Origin: an uncultured Prevotellaceae bacterium
GTDB lineage: Bacteria > Bacteroidota > Bacteroidia > Bacteroidales > Bacteroidaceae
NCBI GenBank assembly: GCA_902800495.1
Contig: CADCET010000021.1
Coordinates: 31,613 to 95,612 of the forward strand
Direction of reading: 5' to 3'
Length of the DNA: 64,000 bases
How positions within the stretch are numbered: the first letter of the stretch is position 1; every line of letters starts with the position of its first letter. Of this stretch, positions 34,067-43,469 are shown piece after piece. The position numbers were made by a program, and so were the translations under genes. The notes under the pieces were generated by a model. It was not told where the DNA came from. It saw only the letters and a program-made list of their open reading frames with translations, and ran no database searches.

Positions 34067-34885
34067 TTACTTCTTGAAGTTCAGCGCCGCTCCTATGGCT
34101 GTGCAGTACTGCGAGTACTTCGGTATGTGGTAGCGGATGTTGTAGAGCTGCTCTAACGGTGGGAACACCTCCTTGCACTGAGGCAGCAGCGTCAGGTTGC
34201 CGATGAGCACAAAGTCGCGGATGTCGGAGCCACGGCTCGACAGCCATGCCGCAGAGCCGATGGTCTGCAGCACCATCGAGATGATGCCCGCTGCAATGTC
34301 CTCCTTTGCTGCGTCGCTCTGTGCCTTGGCCAAAATACTGGCCGTGGCGTCCATTGGTAAGCCGGGTAGCGGTTCGGCCGATATGTCGCCTATGAGCAGG
34401 TGTACGTTTTTCGTATCGCCCTGCATGGCTAATGCCGATACAGCCTTGATGTCGCTGGTGTTCAGCAACAGGCGAGAAAGGCCGGCCAGTGTGCCGCCGC
34501 CTATGCCGATACCGCCGATGTGGCGCATCTCGTCGCCGTTGCATAACACGAAACTTGTACCCGTGCCCATCGAGACTACGATGGTGTGGTCGAGCTTTGA
34601 CTCATAGCGGGCACCAAGACCGTCGGCTACGAACTCTTCTACTTTCTGCGTGGGTAGTCCGTAGACAGGTCCCTTCACGTAAGCCGAACCCACGCCGGTG
34701 AGCATGACCTGCTCTACGTCCTGAAGATTGATGTCGTTGTCGTGCAGGTACTTGCCGAAAGCTCCGTAAAGCGATGTGATGGGGTCGGCAGCAGTAATGC
34801 GCGTTGGTGACGCCACCCGTCCGTCTTTCAGTCCTACAATCTTTGTGGTCGAAATGCCCACGTCAATTCCGATGATGATTCCCAT
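34067..34885 (-). CDS. coaW: Type II pantothenate kinase-like ATPase
   Basis: The 272-residue protein has the ASKHA fold of type II (fumble-like) pantothenate kinases: the phosphate 1 loop IIIGIDVGISTTKIVGL at the N-terminus, VVSMGTGTSFV and GGIGIGGGTLAGLSRLLL. It would make 4'-phosphopantothenate for coenzyme A. The start is at 34885 because the longer frame runs through the -7 box at 34936-34944. It converges on the TPR gene and is divergent from the aldo/keto reductase operon. Confidence 0.82.
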   Translation of the reverse strand: MGIIIGIDVGISTTKIVGLKDGRVASPTRITAADPITSLYGAFGKYLHDNDINLQDVEQVMLTGVGSAYVKGPVYGLPTQKVEEFVADGLGARYESKLDHTIVVSMGTGTSFVLCNGDEMRHIGGIGIGGGTLAGLSRLLLNTSDIKAVSALAMQGDTKNVHLLIGDISAEPLPGLPMDATASILAKAQSDAAKEDIAAGIISMVLQTIGSAAWLSSRGSDIRDFVLIGNLTLLPQCKEVFPPLEQLYNIRYHIPKYSQYCTAIGAALNFKK

Positions 34886-34935
34886 AATGTGTAGTTTTAT
34901 TTTTGTCTCATAGGTTTCTTCTTTAGTTTCAGTGT

Positions 34936-34944
34936 GCAAAATTA
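34936..34944 (-). promoter_or_regulatory. -7 box for pantothenate kinase
   Basis: Minus-strand TAATTTTGC, about 50 nt before the start at 34885; it rules out the longer start at 34939. Confidence 0.7.
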
Positions 34945-34989
34945 CGAAATAATTGTGAAAAGCACGTCAACTTTACCAATTATTTGTTG

Positions 34990-34998
34990 TACCTTTGC
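34990..34998 (+). promoter_or_regulatory. -7 box for the aldo/keto reductase operon
   Basis: TACCTTTGC preceded by TTATTTGTTG, 31 nt before the start codon at 35030. Confidence 0.75.
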
Positions 34999-35029
34999 CG
35001 TCAAATAGATTTTTATCATTTATCTGACT

Positions 35030-35977
35030 ATGCGATACACAGAATTAGGCAAGACGGGAATGAAGATTTCCCATTTGAGTTTTGGCGCTTCGTCGTTGGG
35101 CAGTGTCTTTCACGAAACCCGGCTCAACGAGAGCATCGAGGCTGTAGAAGCTGCCATTGACGGTGGCATCAACTTTATCGATGTAAGTCCCTATTATGGT
35201 CACTACAAGGCTGAGACCGTATTAGGGCAGGCCCTGAAAAACATCCCGCGTGAGAAATACTATCTCAGTACGAAGGTGGGACGCTACGGCAAGGACGGTG
35301 TCAATACCTGGGACTACTCTGCCAAGCGGGTGACCGACAGCGTCTATGAGAGTATGGAGCGACTGGGTGTTGACTTCATTGACCTTATCAACGTCCACGA
35401 CATAGAGTTCCAGTCGGCTCTGCCCGGCGGACTGCAGAAGGTGGTCGACGAGACGCTGCCTGCTCTGGTGGAGCTGCGCAGCAAAGGTGTCGTCGGCCAT
35501 GTAGGCATTACCGACTTGCAGCTGCAGAACCTGAAGTGGGTCGTGGAGCACAGCGAGACGGGAACCGTGGAGAGCGTGCTGAACTTCTGCCACTACTGTC
35601 TGAATGACGATGCTTTGGCTGATTACGTGGAATTCTTCGAGCAGAACGGCGTTGGAATTATCAATGCTTCGCCACTTAGCATGGGACTGCTCTCGCAGCG
35701 TGGCGTGCCCGACTGGCATCCAGCCCCCAAACCGCTCGTTGATGCCTGCCAGAAAGCGGCAGAATACTGCCGTGAGAAAGGTTATCCCATCGAGAAACTG
35801 GCCGTCGAGTATTCTGCGAGTTCTCCGCATATAGCTTCGACGCTCTTCTCGTCGGCCAATCCTGACAATGTGCGCCGCAATATACAGTGGGCAAACGAAG
35901 AACCCGACTGGCAATTGGTGGAGGAAGTGAAGAACATTATTGGTGACCAACAGCGTGTGACATGGGCCAACACATAA
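35030..35977 (+). CDS. Aldo/keto reductase, L-galactose/L-fucose dehydrogenase-like
   Basis: The 315-residue protein is an NAD(P)-dependent AKR with the catalytic tetrad visible: Asp in GINFIDVSPYYGHYKAE (D, Y), Lys in YLSTKVGRYG and His in LINVHDIEF. The overall pattern resembles L-galactose and L-fucose dehydrogenases, which oxidise the sugar to its lactone. It is the first gene of a tight operon (overlaps of 16 and 4 nt) with an amidohydrolase and a zinc alcohol dehydrogenase, which suggests an oxidative L-sugar route. Confidence 0.78.
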   Translation: MRYTELGKTGMKISHLSFGASSLGSVFHETRLNESIEAVEAAIDGGINFIDVSPYYGHYKAETVLGQALKNIPREKYYLSTKVGRYGKDGVNTWDYSAKRVTDSVYESMERLGVDFIDLINVHDIEFQSALPGGLQKVVDETLPALVELRSKGVVGHVGITDLQLQNLKWVVEHSETGTVESVLNFCHYCLNDDALADYVEFFEQNGVGIINASPLSMGLLSQRGVPDWHPAPKPLVDACQKAAEYCREKGYPIEKLAVEYSASSPHIASTLFSSANPDNVRRNIQWANEEPDWQLVEEVKNIIGDQQRVTWANT

Positions 35978-36852
35978 TCGACGCACATTCCCATCTGTGG
36001 TTGCAGCAGGACACGCAGGTGGACGGCAAACGGATATTGAGCCTGAAGAACGGTCGCAGTATCTTTATGGATGAGGAGGTTCAGATGTTGCCGCCGTTTA
36101 TGATTGACGGCGTGAACTCGGCTGAGGTGTTCCTCTCAAATATGAACTATGCCCAGGTGGCGGCTGCCGTCGTGGTGCAGGAGGTGATTGACGGTTGTCA
36201 GAACGACTATCTGGCCGATGTCCAGCAGCGCTATCCCGACCGCTTCTTCTGTATGGGTATGGCATGGAACGTGGAACAGGCACGGACTGTCAGCGATGCC
36301 GGATTGCGAGGCGTGGCTATTCCCGGTCATCGCTTTCACGAGCCGTTGCACTCACTGCTGCCCGTCTTCAAACTGATGGAGCAGCGTGATATGGTGCTCT
36401 CTATGTGTTTGGGCGACGATGAAGCTCAGATTGCCGAGATGCGCGAAATCATTCAGGAGTGTCCCCGCCTGCGGGTGGCCATCGGCCATTTTGGCATGGT
36501 CACCACACCGTCGTTCCGCAGTCAGGTCATGCTGGCTCGTGAGGGCGACCGCGTGATGATAGAATCGGGTGGCATAACGTGGCTCTACAACAGCGAGTTC
36601 TATCCTTATCCATCAGCAGTGCGTAGCATCCGTGACGCTGCCGAATGGGTGGGCATGGACCGGCTGATGTGGGGTTCCGACTATCCGCGTACCATCACTG
36701 CCATTACTTACCGTATGTCGTACGACTTCGTCAGCAAGAGCCGTGAACTGACTGCCGACGAGAAAGCCCTGTTCCTGGGCGGCAATGCCGAACGCTTCTA
36801 CGGTTTGAAGAACTTACCCGAATTACCTTATATAAAAAATATGTCAGAATGA
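35962..36852 (+). CDS. Amidohydrolase-2 family hydrolase (lactonase candidate)
   Basis: The 296-residue protein has the metal-dependent TIM-barrel pattern: IIDAHSHLW (HxH) at the N-terminus, IGHFGM near the middle and RLMWGSDYPRT (catalytic Asp) near the end, as in the PF04909 family containing L-fuconolactonase-like enzymes. It overlaps the reductase gene by 16 nt, so it is expressed with it. I infer it opens the sugar lactone; other hydrolase or decarboxylase roles remain possible. Confidence 0.72.
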   Translation: MGQHIIDAHSHLWLQQDTQVDGKRILSLKNGRSIFMDEEVQMLPPFMIDGVNSAEVFLSNMNYAQVAAAVVVQEVIDGCQNDYLADVQQRYPDRFFCMGMAWNVEQARTVSDAGLRGVAIPGHRFHEPLHSLLPVFKLMEQRDMVLSMCLGDDEAQIAEMREIIQECPRLRVAIGHFGMVTTPSFRSQVMLAREGDRVMIESGGITWLYNSEFYPYPSAVRSIRDAAEWVGMDRLMWGSDYPRTITAITYRMSYDFVSKSRELTADEKALFLGGNAERFYGLKNLPELPYIKNMSE

Positions 36853-37868
36853 AAGCAATAGAAATTTCTCACAGTCAAGAACTGAACATCATTGATGTTG
36901 AAAAGCCTCAGGCTCTTGGTCCTGAGGAGGTGTTGCTGCGGTTAGCTTATGTCGGCTTTTGCGGCTCAGACTTGAACACGTTCATGGGTCGCAACGGTAT
37001 GGCCTTGAATCCCGTGATTCCTGGTCATGAGGTTGGTGCCGTCATTGAGGCCGTTGGTGCCAATGTGCCTGAGGGATTGCGTCCCGGCATGACCGTCACC
37101 TGTAACCCTTATACCAATTGCGGCAAGTGTGCTTCGTGCCGTAACGGCCGTGTGAACGCCTGCCAGCATAACGAGACTTTGGGCGTGCAGCGTCACGGCG
37201 CTATGAAGGAGTATATCGTGCTGCCCTGGGAGAAGGTGATTCCTGCAGGTCTGCTCACGCCGAAGACATGTGCCCTGGTGGAGCCGATGTCCGTTGGCTT
37301 CCACGCTGTCAGCCGTGCTCAGGTTACTGATATTGACGTGGTGCTTGTCATCGGCTGTGGCATGGTGGGTATGGGTGCCGTTGTCCGCTCGGCCATGCGC
37401 GGTGCAACCGTAGTGGCTGCCGATCTTGATGACAGCAAATTGGAGCTGGCCCGTGAGATGGGTGCCTCCTATACCATCAACACCAAGACGGATGATGTCC
37501 ACCAGCGCCTGCTTGACATAACCGGCGGTTTTGGCCCCGACGTTGTCATTGAGGCTGTGGGTAGCACACCTACCTATCAGATGGCTGTCGACGAGGTGGC
37601 CTTTACGGGACGTGTCGTCTGTATCGGTTATGCCAAGGCTGAGGTGTCGTTCGAGACGAAGTACTTTGTCCAGAAGGAACTCGACATCCGCGGTTCGCGC
37701 AATGCCATGCCGCAGGACTTCCGAGCCGTCATCCACTACTTGGAGCGTGGCACATGTCCTATTGACAAGCTGATTACTCGCGTCATTCAGCCAGAGGAGG
37801 CCCTTGACACGATGCGGTGGTGGAGCCAGAATCCGGGGAAGGTGTTCCGCATTCTGGTGGCCTTCTAA
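36849..37868 (+). CDS. Zinc-binding alcohol dehydrogenase (L-galactonate 5-dehydrogenase-like)
   Basis: The 339-residue MDR enzyme has the catalytic zinc site (GFCGSDLNTF; GHEVGAVIE), the four-cysteine structural zinc (CGKCASCRNGRVNAC) and the NAD loop VLVIGCGMVGMGAV. It belongs to the group with L-threonine, sorbitol and L-galactonate dehydrogenases. In this operon an aldonate such as L-galactonate or L-fuconate is the likely substrate; oxidation of L-galactonate gives tagaturonate, which would link with hexuronate catabolism coded nearby (uxuA, uxuB). It overlaps the hydrolase by ATGA and ends at a terminator. Confidence 0.75.
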   Translation: MKAIEISHSQELNIIDVEKPQALGPEEVLLRLAYVGFCGSDLNTFMGRNGMALNPVIPGHEVGAVIEAVGANVPEGLRPGMTVTCNPYTNCGKCASCRNGRVNACQHNETLGVQRHGAMKEYIVLPWEKVIPAGLLTPKTCALVEPMSVGFHAVSRAQVTDIDVVLVIGCGMVGMGAVVRSAMRGATVVAADLDDSKLELAREMGASYTINTKTDDVHQRLLDITGGFGPDVVIEAVGSTPTYQMAVDEVAFTGRVVCIGYAKAEVSFETKYFVQKELDIRGSRNAMPQDFRAVIHYLERGTCPIDKLITRVIQPEEALDTMRWWSQNPGKVFRILVAF

Positions 37869-37884
37869 ACACTATGCAAAGAAA

Positions 37885-37912
37885 AAGAGGTTCAGCTGTT
37901 GCTGAACCTCTT
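37885..37912. terminator. Bidirectional terminator, 12-bp stem
   Basis: AAGAGGTTCAGC and GCTGAACCTCTT around TGTT, followed by GATTTTTT. It overlaps the end of the phosphatase gene coding on the other strand. Confidence 0.85.
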
Positions 37913-39169
37913 GATTTTTTCTATGTAGTACTGTCGTAAGTCATCCCAGCGATAGTAGGGACCGCTGACGGGCTTGCCGGGCATTGTCATCTCGCGCTCG
38001 TTGAGCAATGCTTTCACTAAGATATCGCCCTTCTTGCCTTTCTTGGGGCGGTAGAACACCAACTGAATGTTGCAGGCCATGGGGAAGATGCGGTAGTTGC
38101 GCCACACACGGTCGAGCGTGTCGAGGTTCTCTACCTGTGCGCCACACTGGCCAAGTTCCAGAAGACATGCCAGCGGCATGACGCAAACCTCGTGGCCGAA
38201 GCGAAGGGTGGCCTGTGTCTGGCGAACGGTGTCTGCCGTCTCGATGATGTTCTTCAGCAGGTTCAGCTGACTGAATGGCATGATGGCGCCCGTCTGTGGA
38301 GCGGCAGCATAATCCAGGTACCAGCCGATGTTCCGCATACGCCACTGGTCGTAGGTCTCTTCATCGGTAAAGAGCGAATAAAGTTCGATGTCAGTGTCGT
38401 GGCTCTGCATATTAGCTGCTATTTCAAAGAGCTGGCGCATCAGCGAACTGGCACGGATGTTGTCGTAGACGTACTGCTGGTCGTTGAACAGCAGCTTCAT
38501 CAGCCGCTCGGGGTGGCTATACTTACGCTCATATTCACCGCACACCTTACGGCCATCGCGACTGGCATGGCGCAGACGGTCGCTCCATCCCTGGTTCAGG
38601 TAATACTGCAACGACTCGCTCACGTCATTGTGAATACGTGCTGTAGGGTTGGCGGCTGCCAGTTCCTCACATTCGGCCTCCATCGACAGGATGCAGCGGA
38701 TGACGACTGTAGAGCGGGCATCAATGGGAACGTTCTTGGCCTTGAAGATTTCAGGGAAGTTTCGGGCCAGCCGGCTGCCGATGCCGTGGTGCTGACGCTC
38801 GCCGACGGTCGTCAGTTCGCCTAAACGCTTGACGGTTGTAGGAAAGAAATCCTCCAGCTTCTTCAAAACGGCTTCACCCTCAGCCGTCAGTTTGCCTGCC
38901 TGATGAGCATCGCGCAGGATGTTCAGCGGTGTGGTGTAGTCGCCTTCGCCAATAAGCCAGCGCGAGCCATGACGCCCGTAGTGGCTCATATAGAACGGTT
39001 CGTAACCCTTTGGCGCCGGCGTCAGCGGTGTGGTGCTGAGCTGGCGGTCGTAGTCCAGGTAGTTGGAGCCCGAGAGGTAGCGGTTGGCTTTCAGCTCCTC
39101 TTGGGCGGTTTGTGCTGTGGCGATGCCGCAGCACAGCAGACAGAGGGCGATGAGGGCTTTGCTCTTCAT
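37892..39169 (-). CDS. Secreted histidine acid phosphatase (MINPP-like)
   Basis: The 425-residue protein has a signal peptide and the phosphatase signature YGRHGSRW (about residue 66) with the downstream partner LRFGHEVCVMPL. The HE in place of HD is seen in the phytase/inositol polyphosphatase branch. It would release phosphate from phytate-like or sugar phosphates in the periplasm. The start codon overlaps the stop of the upstream C1 peptidase gene by ATGA. Confidence 0.8.
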   Translation of the reverse strand: MKSKALIALCLLCCGIATAQTAQEELKANRYLSGSNYLDYDRQLSTTPLTPAPKGYEPFYMSHYGRHGSRWLIGEGDYTTPLNILRDAHQAGKLTAEGEAVLKKLEDFFPTTVKRLGELTTVGERQHHGIGSRLARNFPEIFKAKNVPIDARSTVVIRCILSMEAECEELAAANPTARIHNDVSESLQYYLNQGWSDRLRHASRDGRKVCGEYERKYSHPERLMKLLFNDQQYVYDNIRASSLMRQLFEIAANMQSHDTDIELYSLFTDEETYDQWRMRNIGWYLDYAAAPQTGAIMPFSQLNLLKNIIETADTVRQTQATLRFGHEVCVMPLACLLELGQCGAQVENLDTLDRVWRNYRIFPMACNIQLVFYRPKKGKKGDILVKALLNEREMTMPGKPVSGPYYRWDDLRQYYIEKIKRFSNS

Positions 39170-40371
39170 AAGCCTAACTTTTTACGGATGTCGGCGGGGA
39201 TGGCCTTCTTGTTGATGAGGAAGTCCATGGTGTTGGCGGCGATGAACGTTTTCGTCATATACCAGATGCCCTTATAGGTGCCGGTCTCGCCCCATGAGTT
39301 CTTCACCATGTAATACTCCTTGCCGTTCTGGTCTTTAGCTACGCCGTAGATGAGCATACCGTGGTCGTCGGTCAGCTCCCAGTTGTCGAAGCGCTCCTGG
39401 CGCATCTCCTGAGTAGCCACAATCTCGGGAACGGTACAACCCAGCGAGTCGATGATGTTCTTCTTCTTCTCGGCGGTCATCTTCAGCCACTTGGCCATGT
39501 CGCTACCGGCCAGGCTCTCGGTCTTCTTGGTGTCGACGGCGTAGGCCAGTCCCTGACGGGTGAAGCCCGGCTCCGACACGTCACCGCCCCAGGCTATGGT
39601 GTAGCCTTCGTTGATGGCGTTGTCGATGACCTTCATCATCTCGTCCATCGGCAGATTATACGACAGGGGGAATCGCCAGTTGTCCTGCACCTCGACAGCA
39701 AAGGCCGTGTAGAAGGGGTGGTGTGTGTAAGAGGTGATGCTGACATAGTCGTTGAAATCGATGCCCAGGCTGGCAGCGAACGACTTCGGCGTGTACTCCT
39801 TGCCCTCGAAGGTGAATTTCTCGGGGCACTTGCCGAGATAGGCGTCGAGGATACCCTGCATACCAACCTTCCACTGGTTGGAGATTTTCTTGGCGTCGCT
39901 CTTGGAAACGGCAGCCACGTAAGGTTCGAGCACTGAGAAGAACTCGTTGAAGTTGTTCAGCGAGTCGCCGTAGAGTGAGCCGGGGAAGGGCATAGCGTCG
40001 TCAGGGCAGATGCCGTGAGTCTTCAGCGTGTGGAGCACGTCTTCTGCAGAACCACCTTGCGCAAACTGGCAGTCGCCGTGATAGCGTACCACCTGGATGG
40101 CACGCTCCATGTACGTCTTGTTGGCCACGAACGACTCGCAGAGGTCGTAGGTTTTGCCAGTTGCCTTCAAGATTTCAGCCTCGAAGAAAGAGAGTGTAGA
40201 ATAGTCCCAGCAGGTGCCCGAACGGTTCTGATCCTTGATGCTGGTGATGGGATTCTCCTTGATAATGGTGAAAACGGGTTTGTTCTTGTCTTTTGCGGGA
40301 GCCTTCTTCTTGGCTGCGCCGGCACTGAGAGCTATCATGGTCATCAGTGCGAAAGTTAAAATTTTCTTCAT
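39166..40371 (-). CDS. Secreted papain-like peptidase, bleomycin hydrolase (C1B) type
   Basis: The 401-residue protein has a signal peptide (MKKILTFALMTMIALSAGAA), unlike the cytoplasmic PepC family. The catalytic residues are clear: Gln-Cys region DQNRSGTCWDYST, His in DDHGMLIYG and Asn in VKNSWGETG. It should act as an aminopeptidase on peptides in the periplasm or outside. A paralogue lies at 54616-55731. It is preceded by A-rich heptad repeats (40370-40420) and followed, with an ATGA overlap, by the phosphatase gene. Confidence 0.85.
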   Translation of the reverse strand: MKKILTFALMTMIALSAGAAKKKAPAKDKNKPVFTIIKENPITSIKDQNRSGTCWDYSTLSFFEAEILKATGKTYDLCESFVANKTYMERAIQVVRYHGDCQFAQGGSAEDVLHTLKTHGICPDDAMPFPGSLYGDSLNNFNEFFSVLEPYVAAVSKSDAKKISNQWKVGMQGILDAYLGKCPEKFTFEGKEYTPKSFAASLGIDFNDYVSITSYTHHPFYTAFAVEVQDNWRFPLSYNLPMDEMMKVIDNAINEGYTIAWGGDVSEPGFTRQGLAYAVDTKKTESLAGSDMAKWLKMTAEKKKNIIDSLGCTVPEIVATQEMRQERFDNWELTDDHGMLIYGVAKDQNGKEYYMVKNSWGETGTYKGIWYMTKTFIAANTMDFLINKKAIPADIRKKLGL

Positions 40372-40424
40372 TTACAATTTACCTATTTATGATTTACTAT
40401 TGATTGTCTGATTTTCCTATTTGG
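40370..40424 (-). repeat. AAATNGT heptad tract before the C1 peptidase gene
   Basis: On the minus strand AAATAGG, CAATAGT, AAATCAT, AAATAGGT, AAATTGT, AAATG follow each other up to the start codon. This is a more worn version of the tracts at 93-169 and 56824-56852. Confidence 0.55.
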
Positions 40425-41825
40425 CTATTGATTGACGGCCATAAACTCTTCGAGTTCCTTGGGGTGGTAGGGTATGCGCTTTTGTCCGAGGAAGCGGCAG
40501 CCGTCGGCCGTGATAAGCAGGTCGTCCTCGATGCGGATGCCGCCGAAGTCCTTGTACTGCTCCAATAGGTCGAAGTCGAGGAAGTCCTTGCAGTGGCCGC
40601 TGGCCCGCCATTCGTCGATGAGTGCCGGAATGAAGTAGATGCCCGGCTCGTCGGTGACGACAAAGCCCGGCTCTAACCGGCGTCCCATACGCAGGCAGTT
40701 GGTGCCGAACTGTTCGAGATTGGGACGCGTCTCGTCGTCGAAGCCGACGTAGATTTGTCCCAGACCTTCCATATCGTGTACGTCCATACCCATCATGTGT
40801 CCCAGTCCGTGCGGCAGGAACATGGCGTGAGCACCGGCTTTCACGGCCTCGTCGACGTCGCCCTTCATCAGTCCCAGTTCCTTCAGCCGCTCGGTCATAC
40901 GGCGGCAGACGGCGAAGTGGACATCCATGTACTTCACGCCGGGCTTGGCCACCTCCAACACATAGTCATGACACTCCTCGACGATGCTGTAGATTTCCAA
41001 CTGGCGTTGCGTGAACCGTCCGTTGACGGGCATGGTGCGCGTATGGTCGGAGCAGTAGTCGTTCAGTTCGCAGCCAGCGTCGCAGAGTACCAGGCGTCCG
41101 TCCTCCAATGGTGTGTCCGACGGTGCACCGTGCATAATTTCGCCATGTTGCGAGAAGATGGTGCCGAAACTGTTGCCTTGAGCCAGCGAACGGGCTATGC
41201 CGTCCACCTGTCCGGCCACGAATCGTTCTGTAACGCCGGGCTTGATAAGCAGCTGTGCAGTGGTGTGCATGACGTAGCCGATGTCGCAGGCAGCGTCGAT
41301 GTAGGCAATCTCCTCAGTGCTCTTCGTGGCGCGCATCTTCACGACGGCCTGTATCAGCTTCAGCGAAGCGGCTTCCTTCTGCTTCGACGGGTGGATGCCC
41401 GTGAGGTCCATAATCTGAATCTTCGTGTCGTAGCGGTAGGGGGGCAGGAAATGGAGCGTTTTGTTTGTTGCTGTACCACAGCAACAGACTGAACGGAGCT
41501 TTGCCATCGGGGCGGTCTTCGTGATGCCCACCTCTGCGGCCAGGTCGGCCACACTGGGTGTATACCCCATCCATACGATGTCCTCTACGTCGATATCGTC
41601 GCCGATGAGCCATTCCTCGTCGTTGTCAATGTCAATGACGCCCACCAGTCCGTCGCGATGCTGTCCGAAGAAATACAGGAACGACGAGTCCTGCCGGAAG
41701 GGCGTGTAGCCGTTGGCAGGATAGTTGTAGGGCGCCTCGTTGTTGCCGAAGAGGACGATGACGCCCTCTCCGACCAAACGTTTCAGTTCGGCACGTCGCC
41801 GAATGTAAGTTTCCTTGCTGAACAT
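40425..41825 (-). CDS. pepP: Xaa-Pro aminopeptidase (M24B)
   Basis: The 466-residue protein is an aminopeptidase P: an N-terminal AMP_N domain (MFSKETYIRRRAELKRLVGE; NEAPYNYPANGYTPFRQDSS) and a metal-dependent pita-bread domain with the ligands in LVLCDAGCELNDYCSDHTRT (two Asp), LPHGLGHMMGMDVHD (His), TDEPGIYF (Glu) and IRIEDDLLIT (Glu). It removes N-terminal residues before proline and pairs with the DPP IV. It sits between uxuB and the C1 peptidase in the long minus-strand operon. Confidence 0.9.
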   Translation of the reverse strand: MFSKETYIRRRAELKRLVGEGVIVLFGNNEAPYNYPANGYTPFRQDSSFLYFFGQHRDGLVGVIDIDNDEEWLIGDDIDVEDIVWMGYTPSVADLAAEVGITKTAPMAKLRSVCCCGTATNKTLHFLPPYRYDTKIQIMDLTGIHPSKQKEAASLKLIQAVVKMRATKSTEEIAYIDAACDIGYVMHTTAQLLIKPGVTERFVAGQVDGIARSLAQGNSFGTIFSQHGEIMHGAPSDTPLEDGRLVLCDAGCELNDYCSDHTRTMPVNGRFTQRQLEIYSIVEECHDYVLEVAKPGVKYMDVHFAVCRRMTERLKELGLMKGDVDEAVKAGAHAMFLPHGLGHMMGMDVHDMEGLGQIYVGFDDETRPNLEQFGTNCLRMGRRLEPGFVVTDEPGIYFIPALIDEWRASGHCKDFLDFDLLEQYKDFGGIRIEDDLLITADGCRFLGQKRIPYHPKELEEFMAVNQ

Positions 41826-41852
41826 GTCAGTGTCGTTTTTAAGTCCTTCAGC

Positions 41853-43439
41853 TTAACGTGCGCTGACGTATTTGTGCAGGGTGGCGCGGACAGCTCCGTT
41901 GCCGGCGTAGAGTTCCTTCACCATACCCTCAATCTGTTCGCCAAGCCCAGCCTCGTAGAGGTCGAGACCGAAGACGTCCTTGCGCGAATACAGCTGTTTC
42001 AGGCATGAGTAGTCCTGGTCGGCCTTGCCCACTTCCAGCGGGGCGACGATGGCCTGCAGTTCGGCCAGCATGGGGTCGGGTGATGGCTCGAAGGCCGTGC
42101 CGTCGTCCTTGATGCCCTTCAGGTAGCGTGCATAGCCGGCCAGCGTGAGGGGAATCAGTATGAGGTTCGACTTGTCGAGACCACGTGCAATATACTTCTT
42201 CAGCGTCTCGCCGAAGCGGATGGGCAGTTTCTGTGACGTGTCCATCGCAATACGCTGCGGAGCGTCGGGCATGAACGGGTTCGGCAGACGGCGGTTGATG
42301 ACGGCACCGATGAACTCGTAGGGATTCAGCACGCCCGGGTCTACCACCACGGGCATAGCCTCCATATAGCCAATCTTCTGGATGAAGGCACGCAGGTCGT
42401 CGTCCTGCATCTCAGCCGAGATGAGCGTATAGCCCAGCATACAGCCGTAGATAGACATCGCCGTGTGCAGCGGATTCAGGCAGGTTGTCACCTTCATCGT
42501 CTCCACCTTGTCGACGGTTTCGCGGGTGGTGTAGAGTGCTCCGCCGAGGTCCAATGGCGGCCGGCCGTTGGTGTAGTTGTCCTCAATGACGAGATACTGC
42601 ACCTCTTCGGCATTGACGAACGGTGCCGTGAACGTGTGCTTTTCTGTTTCGATATAGTCATTGTCCTCGAAGCCGTCGGCAGCCAGCAGCTCCTTCACCT
42701 TCTCATGAGGACGCGGTGTGATTTTGTCAATCATCGACCAGGGGAAGGTCACCTTCGTCTCGTCCTTCAGGTAGTCGAGGAACGCCTGCGGCACCAGTCC
42801 GTCCTTCACCCAGCGCTCTGCGTAGGCAAAGACACCGGCCTTCACCTTGTCGCCGTTATGTGAACAGTTGTCCATCGACTGCACCGTGAGAGGCAGTTTG
42901 CCCGCCTCGTATCTCTCATACAGCAGGGCACAGACCTTACCCATTGCAAACAGTGGGCTGAGGCCACGGGCCAGGTCGGCCTCGTTGTAGGTGTAGCCCT
43001 TCTCGGTGATGGTGAACGAGATCATCTGCAGGCTGGGGTTGCGGAAGATTTCCACCAGCCGCTTCCAGTCTTCAAACTGCGGGTCGGCCTTCAAGGCTTC
43101 CGTCACGGAGGCAATAACCTTCTTCTCGATGTTGCCGTCCGACTGCAGCGAGACGAGCAGCGACAGATTCTGATAAGGCGTATACGCCTTGTCGACAACC
43201 TCGAAGTCGAACGTCTCAGCCACGATGACGCCACGGTCGTACTTACCCGTGTTCAGCGCGTCGTTGAGGATGGCAGCGGGGAAGGCACGGAAGATGTTGC
43301 CGCCGCCGAAGTGTACCCACGTCGGCTCTTTTGCAGTCTTCTCACGAACTTTGGCAATGTCAAACTTAGGAAGCTGGTAGCCCTTTGCTTCCCACTCTGC
43401 GGCATTGAACTGGCCGCTCAGTATATCATTCAATTTCAT
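41853..43439 (-). CDS. uxuB: Mannitol dehydrogenase-family fructuronate reductase
   Basis: The 528-residue protein belongs to the long-chain mannitol/fructuronate dehydrogenase family: THVHFGGGN-like start (WVHFGGGNIFRAF), MDNCSHNGDKVKAGV (conserved), the catalytic NPLHTAMSIYGCMLGY and KLPIRFGETLKKYI. It should reduce D-fructuronate to D-mannonate. It lies 30 nt after uxuA, whose product dehydrates mannonate, which supports this call over tagaturonate reductase. Confidence 0.82.
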   Translation of the reverse strand: MKLNDILSGQFNAAEWEAKGYQLPKFDIAKVREKTAKEPTWVHFGGGNIFRAFPAAILNDALNTGKYDRGVIVAETFDFEVVDKAYTPYQNLSLLVSLQSDGNIEKKVIASVTEALKADPQFEDWKRLVEIFRNPSLQMISFTITEKGYTYNEADLARGLSPLFAMGKVCALLYERYEAGKLPLTVQSMDNCSHNGDKVKAGVFAYAERWVKDGLVPQAFLDYLKDETKVTFPWSMIDKITPRPHEKVKELLAADGFEDNDYIETEKHTFTAPFVNAEEVQYLVIEDNYTNGRPPLDLGGALYTTRETVDKVETMKVTTCLNPLHTAMSIYGCMLGYTLISAEMQDDDLRAFIQKIGYMEAMPVVVDPGVLNPYEFIGAVINRRLPNPFMPDAPQRIAMDTSQKLPIRFGETLKKYIARGLDKSNLILIPLTLAGYARYLKGIKDDGTAFEPSPDPMLAELQAIVAPLEVGKADQDYSCLKQLYSRKDVFGLDLYEAGLGEQIEGMVKELYAGNGAVRATLHKYVSAR

Positions 43440-43469
43440 AATTCTGAGTAATCTGAGTGTTCTGAAATT

